A stretch of 64,000 bases of DNA, taken from Pikeienuella litoralis (GTDB taxonomy: Bacteria; Pseudomonadota; Alphaproteobacteria; Rhodobacterales; Rhodobacteraceae). The position numbers were made by a program, and so were the translations under genes. Below the pieces are notes generated by a model that ran no database searches, was not told where the DNA came from, and worked only from the letters and a program-made list of their open reading frames with translations. The stretch's first letter is position 1. Each line of letters starts with the position of its first letter. Where the stretch lies: assembly GCF_037646705.1 (NCBI RefSeq), contig NZ_JBBHER010000002.1, positions 62,001-126,000 of the forward strand, given 5' to 3'. Of this stretch, positions 33,996-42,672 are shown piece by piece.

Positions 33996-34032
33996 CCGGC
34001 CCCGCGAAAGCCGGTCCAACGCGCCGGTCATG
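33991..34032 (+). terminator. inverted repeat after the cbpM-like gene
   Basis: Perfect arms CATGACCGGC (33991–34000) and GCCGGTCATG (34023–34032), the left one containing the stop codon. A shorter alternative hairpin pairs ACCGGC (33995–34000) with GCCGGT (34010–34015). No U-run, so the stop function is tentative. Confidence 0.4.
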
Positions 34033-34207
34033 GCCCCCTCGGCCCGCTTGAGCGCGCGTTCGCGCAGGGCCGCGCCCATCGCTGGATGAAGTGGTCGCGC
34101 GGGAGGGGCCGGTCGCCGAGGCCGCCCATCGCTCATCCGTCCAGCGTCGCCGCTCCTGGGCGGTGAACATGTCGAATATGGACGCCCGTCATGTTGTGGA
34201 CTAGATG

Positions 34208-34235
34208 TTGCATTGCGTGGTTTCACGGATATCAC
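34208..34235 (+). promoter_or_regulatory. probable promoter of the thiolase–ligase–TRAP–SDR operon
   Basis: TTGCAT (34208–34213), a 16-base spacer, and TATCAC (34230–34235), 48 bases before the thiolase ATG and in a locally AT-richer segment. Nothing else in the 287-base gap resembles a promoter as well. Confidence 0.4.
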
Positions 34236-34282
34236 TTGTCTGACGCCGCGTCATCCAGTTCGGCAAGTACAAGGAGAATACC

Positions 34283-35455
34283 ATGAGCACCGGAATCTCG
34301 ATCGTCGGCGGCGGCCACACGAAATTTGGGCGGCTGGATGAGAATCTCGAGGAGCTGATCGTCGCCGCGGCGCGTGAAGCGGTCGAGGACTCGGGCGTCG
34401 ACCCGGCGGATATCGACGCGGTGTTCCTGGGGCACTTCAACTCGGGTCTGGTCTCGGACGGCTTCGCGTCGTCGCTGATCCATCAGGCGTATCCCGAATT
34501 GCGGTTCAAGCCGGCGGCGCGGGCGGAGAACGCCTGCGCGTCCGGCTCGGCGGCGATCCACGCCGGAATGAACGCGATCCGGGCGGGCGGGGCGCGCACG
34601 GTTCTGGTGGTCGGCGCCGAGAAGATGACCAACCGCTCGACCCGCGAGGTGACCGCGGCGCTGGCCGGCGCGGGTTATCAGAACGACGCGGACGAGGCGG
34701 CGCTGAGCTTTCCGCAGGTGTTCGGCGTCGCGGCCCGCGATTACGCGGCGCGCTACGCCGACCCGCTGGACGCGATGGCGCGGATCGCGGTCAAGAATCA
34801 CGCCAACGCCATGGCCAACCCGCTTGCCCAGATGCACAAGGAGTTCTCCTTCGAGCATTGCAGCACGGTGTCCAACTCCAACCCGGAGATCGCGCCGCCG
34901 CTGCGGCTGACCGATTGCTCCCTGGTCACCGACGGCGCCGCCGCGCTGGTGCTGACGACGGACGAGAACGCGGCGAATTTCCCAAAATCGGTCGCGGTTC
35001 GCGCCGCGACGCATGTGAGCGACTTTCTGCCGATGTCGAGCCGCGATTTCCTGGCCTTCGAGGGGCCGGAGCGGGCCTTCGCCGAGGCGTTCAAATCGGC
35101 CGGCGTCACGTTGAAGGACATCGATTTCGCCGAGGTGCACGATTGTTTCACCATCGCCGAGCTGCTGATGTACGAGGCGATGGGGCTGACGGCGAAAGGG
35201 CAGGGCGCGCGCGCGCTGGAGGAGGGCGCGGTCTACCGCGACGGCGCGTTGCCGGTGAACCTCTCCGGCGGACTCAAGGCGAAGGGCCATCCGGTCGGCG
35301 CGACCGGCGTCTCCATGCATGTGCTCGCCTACCGCCAGCTGACCGATCAGGCCGGCGGCATTCAGAAACCGGGCGCCAATCTGGGGCTGATCTGCAATAT
35401 GGGCGGGGCGGCGGTCGCCAATTACGTCTCGGTTCTGGAAGCGCGAAAGGGCTGA
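34283..35455 (+). CDS. thiolase family acyltransferase (SCP-x type)
   Basis: Thiolase-fold enzyme of 390 residues. The nucleophile is Cys85 in ENACASGSAA, and the catalytic His/Cys pair is in AEVHDCFTIAE (His286, Cys288) with His336 in KAKGHPVGATG. The HDCF pattern is that of SCP-x/sterol-carrier thiolases and not of the acetoacetyl-CoA group, so it probably splits a branched or bulky beta-ketoacyl-CoA. No DUF35/OB-fold partner is adjacent. First gene of the operon; the acyl-CoA synthetase starts 6 bases after. AAGGAG precedes the ATG. Confidence 0.9.
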   Translation: MSTGISIVGGGHTKFGRLDENLEELIVAAAREAVEDSGVDPADIDAVFLGHFNSGLVSDGFASSLIHQAYPELRFKPAARAENACASGSAAIHAGMNAIRAGGARTVLVVGAEKMTNRSTREVTAALAGAGYQNDADEAALSFPQVFGVAARDYAARYADPLDAMARIAVKNHANAMANPLAQMHKEFSFEHCSTVSNSNPEIAPPLRLTDCSLVTDGAAALVLTTDENAANFPKSVAVRAATHVSDFLPMSSRDFLAFEGPERAFAEAFKSAGVTLKDIDFAEVHDCFTIAELLMYEAMGLTAKGQGARALEEGAVYRDGALPVNLSGGLKAKGHPVGATGVSMHVLAYRQLTDQAGGIQKPGANLGLICNMGGAAVANYVSVLEARKG

Positions 35456-35461
35456 GAAGCG

Positions 35462-37009
35462 ATGAATATCTCGCGCTGGCTCCATCAGACCGCGTTGGTC
35501 CGACCGGATGCCCCAGCGATCCGGTTCGGCGCCGACCTGCACGCGAGCTATGGCGATTTCGCGCGGCGAAGCGCGGCCATGGGGCGCTATCTGGCCGACA
35601 CGCTCGGCGTCGGCCGGGGGGACCGGGTCGCGCTGTTCGTCGGCAACCGCCCGGACTATCTGGAGGCGCTGCACGCGGTCTTGTGGATCGGCGCCATCGT
35701 CGTGCCGATCAATTACAAGCTGCACCCGCGCGAGGCCGCGTGGATCATCGGCGATTCCGGCGCCAGCGTCGCGATCACCGAAACCGGGCGGCTCTACGCC
35801 GATGAGGACGATCTGATCGGCGGCTGCGTCGAGCTGAGCATCGGAAGCGCGGATCTGGCCAGGGCCGCGCGGGAGGCCCCGCCGATGGCCCCGCCGGCCG
35901 CGATGGACCCTGACGAGGTCGCCTGGCTGTTCTACACCTCGGGCACGACGGGGCGGCCGAAGGGGGTCATGCTGACCCACCGCAATCTCGTCGCGATGTC
36001 CCTCGCCTATGCGATCGACGTGGACACGGTCTCGCCGCGGGACAACGCGCTTTACGCCGCTCCCCTCTCGCATGGCGCCGGGCTCTATCACTTTCCGATC
36101 ATCCGCGCGGGCGGCGTCCATGTCGTGCCGCGGTCCTGCGGCTTCGATCCCGAGGAAATCGCCGGGCTGGCCCGGGACCTCGGCGATCTGGTGTTCTTCG
36201 CCGCGCCCACCATGGTCAAGCGCCTGATCGCCTACGCCGCCGACGCCGGTTATGACGGCGCGGGGATCAAGACGATCATCTATGGCGGCGGCCCGATGTA
36301 TCTCGCCGATATCGATGAGGCGCTGCGCCGGTTCGGCGCGCGCTTCGTCCAGATCTACGGTCAGGGCGAAAGCCCGATGACGATCACCGTGCTGCCCCGC
36401 GACCTCGTCGCCGACACCACGCACCCCGAGGCCAGCGCCCGGCGCGCCTCGGTCGGGTTCGCGCAGGCCTGCATGCAGGTCCGGGTGGTGGACTCCGAGA
36501 TGCGCGAGGTGGCCCCCGGCGAGACCGGAGAGATCGTCGCCGCGGGCGATGCGGTGATGAAAGGCTACTGGCGCAACGACAAGGCCACCGCCGAGACCAT
36601 CGTGGACGGCTGGCTGCGCACCGGCGATCTCGGGTCGATGGACCGGGACGGGTTCGTGACCCTGACCGACCGCTCGAAGGACGTCATCATCTCCGGCGGC
36701 TCGAACATCTATCCCCGCGAGGTGGAGGAGGCGCTTCTGGCGCATGACGCCGTGTTCGAGGTGTCGGTGATCGGAACGCCGAGCGCGGAATGGGGCGAGG
36801 ATGTCGTCGCCTTCATCGTGCCCCGCGCGGGAAAGTCCTGCGCCGCCCCTGATCTCGACGCCTGGTGCAGGAGCCGCATGGCGTCGTTCAAGAAGCCGAA
36901 ACACTATCATTTCGTGCAGGATCTCCCGAAGAACAGTTACGGGAAGGTCTTGAAAACCAATCTGCGGGAACGCGCCGCGCTGCTTTCGAAATCGGAACGG
37001 CGGGCGTGA
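35462..37009 (+). CDS. acyl-CoA synthetase (AMP-forming)
   Basis: ANL-family CoA ligase of 515 residues. The ATP loop is YTSGTTGRPKGV (about residues 158–169), the adenylate motif YGQGESPMTIT, the hinge YWRNDKATAETIVDGWLRTGD and the C-terminal Lys in KNSYGKVLK. It activates a carboxylic acid as its acyl-CoA. Bulky segments near the binding pocket do not identify the acid; medium-chain, aromatic or isoprenoid acids are all possible. It lies between the thiolase and the TRAP genes, so it probably activates the imported solute (inference). Confidence 0.9.
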   Translation: MNISRWLHQTALVRPDAPAIRFGADLHASYGDFARRSAAMGRYLADTLGVGRGDRVALFVGNRPDYLEALHAVLWIGAIVVPINYKLHPREAAWIIGDSGASVAITETGRLYADEDDLIGGCVELSIGSADLARAAREAPPMAPPAAMDPDEVAWLFYTSGTTGRPKGVMLTHRNLVAMSLAYAIDVDTVSPRDNALYAAPLSHGAGLYHFPIIRAGGVHVVPRSCGFDPEEIAGLARDLGDLVFFAAPTMVKRLIAYAADAGYDGAGIKTIIYGGGPMYLADIDEALRRFGARFVQIYGQGESPMTITVLPRDLVADTTHPEASARRASVGFAQACMQVRVVDSEMREVAPGETGEIVAAGDAVMKGYWRNDKATAETIVDGWLRTGDLGSMDRDGFVTLTDRSKDVIISGGSNIYPREVEEALLAHDAVFEVSVIGTPSAEWGEDVVAFIVPRAGKSCAAPDLDAWCRSRMASFKKPKHYHFVQDLPKNSYGKVLKTNLRERAALLSKSERRA

Positions 37010-37069
37010 GCCGCGCGGGAGGAACCAGGGCGCTCTGAGGTGCGGACGCCCGATAAAGGGGAGATCGAC

Positions 37070-38152
37070 ATGAAACGCAGGACTTTTCTGAAATCGGGAG
37101 CCGCCGCTTCGGGCGCCATGCTTCTCGGCGCGCCGTCGCTGGCGCGGGCGGCGACGTCGCTGAAATTCGACAGCTACGTCTCCGATTCCGCCGGCCCCTC
37201 CTGGATCGACCGCTGGTATCTGGACGAGCTGGAGAAACGCACCGCGGGCGAGGTGACCATCCGCCGCTACTGGTCGGGCTCGCTGAACAAGGTGGGCGAG
37301 CATCTGGCCGCCGCGCGTGACGGAACCTCGGAGATCACCCTGATCTCGCCGGGCTACTATCAGGCCGAACTGCCGGTGACGCGCGGGCTGGAATGGTATT
37401 TCCGCATGAACCGGGCCGACGCGCTGCAACAGGTCTGCCGCGACGTCTACGAGCAGTTCGACCCGCTCAGGGCCGAATGGGAGGAGCGCCATCGCTCCAA
37501 GGTGCTTTACTGGACCAACTGGAACTACGCGCCGATGATCCTGCGCACGCCGATCAGCTCCATCGAGGAGATCAAGGGCAAGCGGATCCGGGCCTATGGC
37601 GTGTCGGCCGACGTGGTCGAGGGGCTTGGCGGCGCCGCGATCCCGATGGCGGCGCCCGAGGTCTATCAGGCGCTGGAGCGCGGCATTCTCGACGGGGTCT
37701 ACGGCTTCGATTTCGTGACCGCGATCGCCTACAAGCTCCACGAGATCGCGCCGCAATTCTATGATATCGGCGACGGCCCGCACGCGCCGGCCGCCACGAT
37801 CATGAACAAGCAGGTCTATGACGGGCTGCCCGAGGATGTGCGCAAGGTCTCGGACGAGATCGTGAGCGAGATCTATGGCGGCCAGTTCAGCGCGATCTAC
37901 GAGGAGGTGCTGGCGCGATACGTCAAGACCGCCGAGGCCGAGGGCGTGACGCTCAGCACGATCCCGGACGATCAGAAGGCGATGGCCAAGAAGATCGTGC
38001 AGCCCGCTCAGGTCAACTCATGGCTGGAAGACACGGCGAAACCGGCGGGGATCGACGGCGAGAAGATGCAGTCGCTGGTCGACGCGGCGATCGCCAAACA
38101 CGACCCCAAGGGCACGCTGAAGCGGCCCTATGAAATCAGCCAGGCGTCCTGA
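37070..38152 (+). CDS. TRAP transporter solute-binding subunit (DctP type) with Tat signal
   Basis: Periplasmic binding protein of 360 residues. The N terminus MKRRTFLKSGAAASGAMLLG is a twin-arginine signal, unusual but known among TRAP binding proteins, with cleavage near ARAAT. The mature part has the DctP fold; the segment MAAPEVYQALERGILDGVYG is the conserved ligand-site block and IRAYGVSADVVEGLGG holds the usual Arg. The ATG at 37070 follows GGGGAG. It is the third gene of the operon, 60 bases after the ligase. It is not closely similar to the DctP at the left edge of the window. Confidence 0.9.
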   Translation: MKRRTFLKSGAAASGAMLLGAPSLARAATSLKFDSYVSDSAGPSWIDRWYLDELEKRTAGEVTIRRYWSGSLNKVGEHLAAARDGTSEITLISPGYYQAELPVTRGLEWYFRMNRADALQQVCRDVYEQFDPLRAEWEERHRSKVLYWTNWNYAPMILRTPISSIEEIKGKRIRAYGVSADVVEGLGGAAIPMAAPEVYQALERGILDGVYGFDFVTAIAYKLHEIAPQFYDIGDGPHAPAATIMNKQVYDGLPEDVRKVSDEIVSEIYGGQFSAIYEEVLARYVKTAEAEGVTLSTIPDDQKAMAKKIVQPAQVNSWLEDTAKPAGIDGEKMQSLVDAAIAKHDPKGTLKRPYEISQAS

Positions 38153-38189
38153 TGAACGGCGGCGGCCGCGTGAGACGAAAGACCGGGTG

Positions 38190-38711
38190 ATGCGGGTTCT
38201 GAACAGGATCCTCACCATCGTGTCCGACGTGCTCGGCGCGGTCGCCATGCTGTTTCTCGCCTTTCTGATGTTCGGCACCACGCTGGACGTGATCGTGCGC
38301 GCCGTCACCGGCAACCCGATCTCCGGCGTGTTCGAATTCACCGAGCTCGCTCTGGTGATGCTGGTCTTCCTCGGCGCCGGCTGGGCGCAGCGCGGCGACG
38401 CGCATATCCGCGTGACCGTCCTGACCGACAGACTCTCCGGCGCCGCCCGCGCCCGCGTCACGGGCGTCGCCTGGGCCATCGGCGCGCTGGCGCTGCTGAT
38501 GCTGGCGCTCCCGGCGACGAACGAGGCGATCTACTCCATCTCGATCTGGGAATTCCGCTGGGGATACGTCAAGATTCCGATCTGGTGGACCAAGGCCAGC
38601 ATGGCGATCGGGCTGTGGTTCGCCTGCATCCAGATGGCGATCCAGTCGATTCAGACCCTTCTCTTCGGTGAACCGGAGCGGCGCGCGCGCCCCGGAACCG
38701 GCGTCGCCTGA
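38190..38711 (+). CDS. TRAP transporter small permease (DctQ type)
   Basis: Membrane subunit of 173 residues with four hydrophobic segments (about residues 8–28, 45–65, 85–105, 125–145). The segment FMFGTTLDVIVRAVTGNPISGVFEFTELAL contains the Arg and the Glu typical of DctQ (core: DVIVRAVTGNPISG). ATG 38190 was chosen; the longer frame to 38130 overlaps dctP and is basic and non-hydrophobic. Between the dctP and dctM of the same transporter. Confidence 0.9.
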   Translation: MRVLNRILTIVSDVLGAVAMLFLAFLMFGTTLDVIVRAVTGNPISGVFEFTELALVMLVFLGAGWAQRGDAHIRVTVLTDRLSGAARARVTGVAWAIGALALLMLALPATNEAIYSISIWEFRWGYVKIPIWWTKASMAIGLWFACIQMAIQSIQTLLFGEPERRARPGTGVA

Positions 38712-38725
38712 CCGAGGAGACCGTG

Positions 38726-40039
38726 ATGGATCCCAGCATCGCCGCCTATCTCTCCGTGGCGCTGATCTTTCTGCTGATGGGGCTTGGAACGCCGGTCTTC
38801 GCCGCGCTGGCCCTGTCGGGGGCGGCCGGGATCGTCATGGTCGAGGATCTCCACTTCCTGATGACCCGGCTCAAGTCGATCTCCTATGCGACGACGGCCG
38901 TCTACACCCTGACGATCATTCCCTTGTTCATCCTGATGGGCAGTTTCGCGCAGCACGCCCAGGTGGGCAAGAAGCTGTTCGACGTGGCCAGCCGATGGGT
39001 CGGCCATCTGCCCGGCGGTCTGGCGATGGCGGCGATCCTGACCAGCGCGGGCTTCGCCGCGACCTCGGGCTCCAGCGTGGCGACGGCGGCGACCGTCGGC
39101 TCGGTCGCGATCCCGGAGATGAAAAAGGCCGGATACGCCGGCAGCCTGGCGGCCGGGGCGGTGGCCGCCGGCGGCGTGCTCGGGGTTCTCATTCCGCCCA
39201 GCGTCCTCCTGATCTTCTACGCCGCGCTGACCGAAACCTCCGCCGGCGCGATGCTGATCGCCGGCATCCTCCCCGGTCTGCTGACGACGGCCATGTTCAT
39301 GATCGGGATCTATTTCATCGCCCGGCGCGGCGAGGCGCGGAAGGCGGTCTCCGCGCGCGCGACCTGGGCCGACGCGCTCAGCGAAACCGGCAAGGCGTGG
39401 CAGGTGGCCGTTCTCTTCCTCGTGGTCATGGGCGGGATCTATCTCGGCCTCGTCACCCCGACCGAGGCCGGCGCGCTCGGCGCGTTCGCCGCGTTCCTCA
39501 TGCTGCTGGCGCACCGCGCCTCCTGGCCGGGGCTGATGGGCCGGATCGTCGACAGTTTCCGCTCCACCATCGACACGACGGTGATGATCCTCTTCACCAT
39601 CATCGGCGCCGCGATCTTCAGCTATTTCCTGACCCTGATCCAGGTTCCGAACCAGTTGGCGGAGGCGGTGGTCCAGTCCGGCCTGCCGCCGTATCTGATC
39701 GTCGCGATGCTGCTCCTCGTCTTCGTGCCGATGGGCATGTTCCTCGATGCGTTCTCGATGATGGTCATCACGATTCCGATCATGTTCCCCACGGTGATAT
39801 CGCTCGGGTTCGACCCGATCTGGTTCGGCATTCTGACCGTCAAGATGTGCGAGATCGGCCTGATCACGCCGCCGGTGGGGCTGAACGTCTATGTCATCGC
39901 CGGGATCGACCGGGAGACGCCGTTGCCGGAGATATTCAGGGGGGCGCTCTGGTTCGTCCTGATGGAGTTCGTCACGATCGCGACCCTCTTCGCATTTCCG
40001 GCGATCATCACTTGGCTGCCGCAGATGATGGCGCCGTGA
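38726..40039 (+). CDS. TRAP transporter large permease (DctM type)
   Basis: Large TRAP membrane subunit of about 437 residues. Family blocks include AAGGVLGVLIPPSVLLIFY, and near the end CEIGLITPPVGLNVYVIAG. About 12 hydrophobic segments. ATG 38726 lies 6 bases after GAGGAG; a GTG 3 bases upstream is also possible. It forms the transport unit with the preceding two genes and is followed by the SDR gene 22 bases later, so the operon continues. Confidence 0.93.
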   Translation: MDPSIAAYLSVALIFLLMGLGTPVFAALALSGAAGIVMVEDLHFLMTRLKSISYATTAVYTLTIIPLFILMGSFAQHAQVGKKLFDVASRWVGHLPGGLAMAAILTSAGFAATSGSSVATAATVGSVAIPEMKKAGYAGSLAAGAVAAGGVLGVLIPPSVLLIFYAALTETSAGAMLIAGILPGLLTTAMFMIGIYFIARRGEARKAVSARATWADALSETGKAWQVAVLFLVVMGGIYLGLVTPTEAGALGAFAAFLMLLAHRASWPGLMGRIVDSFRSTIDTTVMILFTIIGAAIFSYFLTLIQVPNQLAEAVVQSGLPPYLIVAMLLLVFVPMGMFLDAFSMMVITIPIMFPTVISLGFDPIWFGILTVKMCEIGLITPPVGLNVYVIAGIDRETPLPEIFRGALWFVLMEFVTIATLFAFPAIITWLPQMMAP

Positions 40040-40061
40040 TCCGATGAGGGAGGGAGATCCG

Positions 40062-40841
40062 ATGTTTTCGCTTGAAAAAGGCGCCGCCATGATCACCGGC
40101 GGCGGGTCGGGGATCGGCCGCGCGGCGGCGACGGCGCTGGCCCGGATGGGCGCGCCGGTGGCGGTCGCGGATATCGACGCCGCCGCGGTCGAGGAGACCG
40201 CCGCCGGCGTTCGCGAGGCCGGGGGCGAGGCTCTGGCCGTTCAGATCGACGTGCAGGACAAGGCGTCCGTGAGCGCCGCCTTCGACCGGGTCGAGGCCTG
40301 GCGCGGGCCGGCCTCGATCCTGGTGAACAGCGCCGGCATTCTCAGGGTCGAACCCTTTGACGAGTTCGACGTCGAGACATGGAACCGGGTGTTCGCGGTC
40401 AATGTCACCGGCAGCTTCCTCTGCGGCCAGCGCGCCGCGCCGGGCATGAAGGCCGCCGGCTATGGCCGGATCGTCAATCTCTCCTCGATCAGCGGGTTTC
40501 GCGCCGGGGTCGGACGCACGGCCTACGGAACGTCCAAGGCCGCCATCGCCGGGCTGACCCGGCAGATGGCGCTGGAGCTTGGCCGCCACGGCGTCACCGC
40601 CAACGCGGTCGCGCCCGGCGCCACGGTGACCGCGATGACCGAGGCGGTCTATACCGATGAGACGCGGGCCTCGCTGATCCCGATGATCCCCTCCGGCTTT
40701 CTGGCCGATCCCGAGGATATCGCGGCCGCCATCGTCTTTCTGGCCTCGCGTCAGGCGCGCTATGTCAACGGCCATGTCCTGGCGGTCGACGGCGGTTATC
40801 TGGCCTCGGGAATGATGCAGACCGGCTCGCTTTCGGTCTGA
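40062..40841 (+). CDS. SDR family NAD(P)-dependent oxidoreductase
   Basis: Classical short-chain dehydrogenase, 259 residues. Cofactor motif TGGGSGIG (18 residues from the start, MITGGGSGIG), an Asp-containing strand VAVADIDAAAV that favours NAD+, NSAG, catalytic Ser in NLSSISG, and YGTSK with the active Tyr and Lys. It oxidises an alcohol to a ketone; in this operon a beta-hydroxyacyl-CoA or the imported alcohol is a plausible substrate (inference). ATG 40062 follows GGGAGG. Last gene of the operon; a strong hairpin follows at 40925. Confidence 0.9.
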   Translation: MFSLEKGAAMITGGGSGIGRAAATALARMGAPVAVADIDAAAVEETAAGVREAGGEALAVQIDVQDKASVSAAFDRVEAWRGPASILVNSAGILRVEPFDEFDVETWNRVFAVNVTGSFLCGQRAAPGMKAAGYGRIVNLSSISGFRAGVGRTAYGTSKAAIAGLTRQMALELGRHGVTANAVAPGATVTAMTEAVYTDETRASLIPMIPSGFLADPEDIAAAIVFLASRQARYVNGHVLAVDGGYLASGMMQTGSLSV

Positions 40842-40924
40842 CCGCCGCGGGGCGGCCTCGGGCGTCGGTCCTGAAAGCGCCCGGCCGGCGTCTCGCCGCG
40901 GCCGCGAGATGCGGGCCGATGGGG

Positions 40925-40955
40925 CCGGGGCGGGGAAGCGCCTTCCCCGCCCCGG
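40925..40955. terminator. 14-bp hairpin between convergent SDR and peroxiredoxin genes
   Basis: Perfect stem CCGGGGCGGGGAAG / CTTCCCCGCCCCGG with a 3-base loop CGC. It sits 83 bases after the SDR stop and 53 bases after the convergent peroxiredoxin stop and so can serve both strands. No U-run follows. Confidence 0.6.
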
Positions 40956-41008
40956 TCAACCGCGGCCGCGCGGAGCGATCGCCGATCGCCATCCGCGACA
41001 GGCGGCCC

Positions 41009-41665
41009 TCATTTCGGCTGCGGCGTCGTCCTCAGATAGGGCTTCACGGTCTTGTAGCCCGGGAAGGTCTTTTCCGCGTCTTCATTGGACATCGCGGGGG
41101 AGATGATCACATCCTCGCCCGGTTTCCAGTCGGACGGCGTCGCGACCTTGTGTTTGGCGGCGAGCTGCATCGCGTCGATCACGCGCAGGATCTCGTCGAA
41201 ATTCCGGCCGGTGCTCATCGGATAGATCAGCATGAGGCGGATCGTCTTGTCCGGGCCGATGATATAGACCGTGCGGACGGTGGCGTTATCGGCGGCGGTG
41301 CGCCCGTCGGAGCTCTCGCCCGCGCCGGCGGGAAGCATGTTGTAAAGCTTGGCGACCTTCAGGTCGGTGTCGCCGATCATCGGATAGTTCGGCGCGGCGC
41401 CGCAGACATCGGCGATGTCCTGTCCCCATTTCGCGTGATTTTCGACCGGATCGACCGACAGCCCCATCAGTTTCACGCCGCGGCGGTCGAACTCGGGCTT
41501 CAGGTTTGCGATCCGCCCAAGTTCCGTGGTGCAGACCGGCGTAAAATCCTTGGGATGCGAAAAGAGGAGCGCCCAACTATCGCCGAGCCATTCGTGAAAT
41601 TGAATCGGGCCTTCCGTCGTCTCGGCCTTGAAGTCGGGGGCGATGTCGCCGATGCGAAGGGTCAT
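41009..41665 (-). CDS. 1-Cys peroxiredoxin (Prx6 type)
   Basis: Peroxiredoxin of 218 residues that reduces hydroperoxides. The peroxidatic Cys45 lies in FTPVCTTE; the length and the C-terminal arm (PGEDVIISPAMSNEDAEKTF) are those of the Prx6/1-Cys group and not of AhpC. A second cysteine (near residue 88) is not in the position of a resolving Cys. Single gene on the minus strand, with AAGGAGAC before the ATG. The oxidative-stress function fits with the AhpD-like protein elsewhere in the window but they are not linked. Confidence 0.92.
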   Translation of the reverse strand: MTLRIGDIAPDFKAETTEGPIQFHEWLGDSWALLFSHPKDFTPVCTTELGRIANLKPEFDRRGVKLMGLSVDPVENHAKWGQDIADVCGAAPNYPMIGDTDLKVAKLYNMLPAGAGESSDGRTAADNATVRTVYIIGPDKTIRLMLIYPMSTGRNFDEILRVIDAMQLAAKHKVATPSDWKPGEDVIISPAMSNEDAEKTFPGYKTVKPYLRTTPQPK

Positions 41666-41793
41666 GAAATGTCTCCTTGCCGTTTTTAAGATCCTGAACC
41701 CTGGACCCAGTGACGATTTAGTCGCCGTCCGGCGCTCTGTCGAGGGCCGGGGCGCGTCAAATCCGGCCGGGCGCCGATATGGCGGGCGCGCGT

Positions 41794-42600
41794 TCAGCGC
41801 GCCTTGAGGGAGGAGAAGCCGAGATGAAGTCCGGCGTCGACATGCAGCAACTCGCCGGTCACGTGGCGCGCGGCGTCGGAGACGAAAAAGAGAGCGGCGT
41901 CCGCGATATCGTCCGGGCCGGCGGCGGCGTTGAGCGGCGTCGTCGCCTCGACCCGCTTGACCACGGCGGCGTAGGCGCTCTCGTCCATCGCGTCCTGAAA
42001 CCAGCGCGTGCCGATAAACCCCGGACAGACGGAATTGACCCGGATCGCCGGCGCGAGCCCCCGCGCGAGACTGAGCGTCATCGTATTCAGCGCGCCTTTC
42101 GAGGCCGCGTAGGCGACGGAGGAGCCGATGCCCGTCGTGCCGGCGATGGATGACGTGTTGAGAACCGCGCTGGCCCTGCCGGTCGCGGCGTGGGCGGCGA
42201 GGAGCAGAGGCTTCAACGCCTGCAGGGCGAGAAACGGGCCGACGACGTTCACCGCGTAGGTCGCCATGAAGTCGTCTTTCGACAGCGCGTCGAGGTCGCC
42301 GTGATTGCGGGCGTGGCGGGTGATCCCCGCGTTGTTCATGAGAATGTCGAGGCGGCCGAAGGGCGCCGCGGCTTCGTGAAGAAGCGCGCAGCCTTCCTTC
42401 GTCGAGACGTCCGCCTTGACGATCGCGACGCCGGCGCCGGCGGCGGCGATGGTCTCCGCCGTCTCCCGCGCCTCCGCTTCGCTTCGGGTGTAGTTGACGA
42501 TCACGGTCGCGCCGCGCTCCGCCAGCTTGATCGCCATGGACCGGCCGAGCCCGGTGGCCGATCCTGTGACCAGGGCGATGCGGCCTTCGAAGTCCTTCAT
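41794..42600 (-). CDS. SDR family oxidoreductase (FabG-like)
   Basis: Short-chain dehydrogenase of 268 residues. NAD(P) motif TGSATGLG, the strand VIVNYTRSEAEA with a basic residue that suggests NADP(H), NNAG, the catalytic Ser in NTSSIAG, and YAASKGALN holding Tyr and Lys. Reaction probably reduction or oxidation of a beta-keto/hydroxy compound. Last gene of the minus-strand run after the serine hydrolase and amidase, 72 bases after the amidase stop. ATG 42600 has AAGGACATGAG upstream. Confidence 0.88.
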   Translation of the reverse strand: MKDFEGRIALVTGSATGLGRSMAIKLAERGATVIVNYTRSEAEARETAETIAAAGAGVAIVKADVSTKEGCALLHEAAAPFGRLDILMNNAGITRHARNHGDLDALSKDDFMATYAVNVVGPFLALQALKPLLLAAHAATGRASAVLNTSSIAGTTGIGSSVAYAASKGALNTMTLSLARGLAPAIRVNSVCPGFIGTRWFQDAMDESAYAAVVKRVEATTPLNAAAGPDDIADAALFFVSDAARHVTGELLHVDAGLHLGFSSLKAR

Positions 42601-42672
42601 CTCATGTCCTTTTCGCTGCGCGTCGCCGCGCATGGCGGGAGGCGGAAGAAGGGCTGGCGCGCCGCGCCCCGC

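Noticed and set aside
34232..37783. A 1,183-codon open frame antisense to the thiolase, ligase and dctP genes.
   Set aside because: It is the complement of well-supported genes; its Arg/Asp/His-rich composition is typical of antisense frames in GC-rich DNA and no family pattern is visible.
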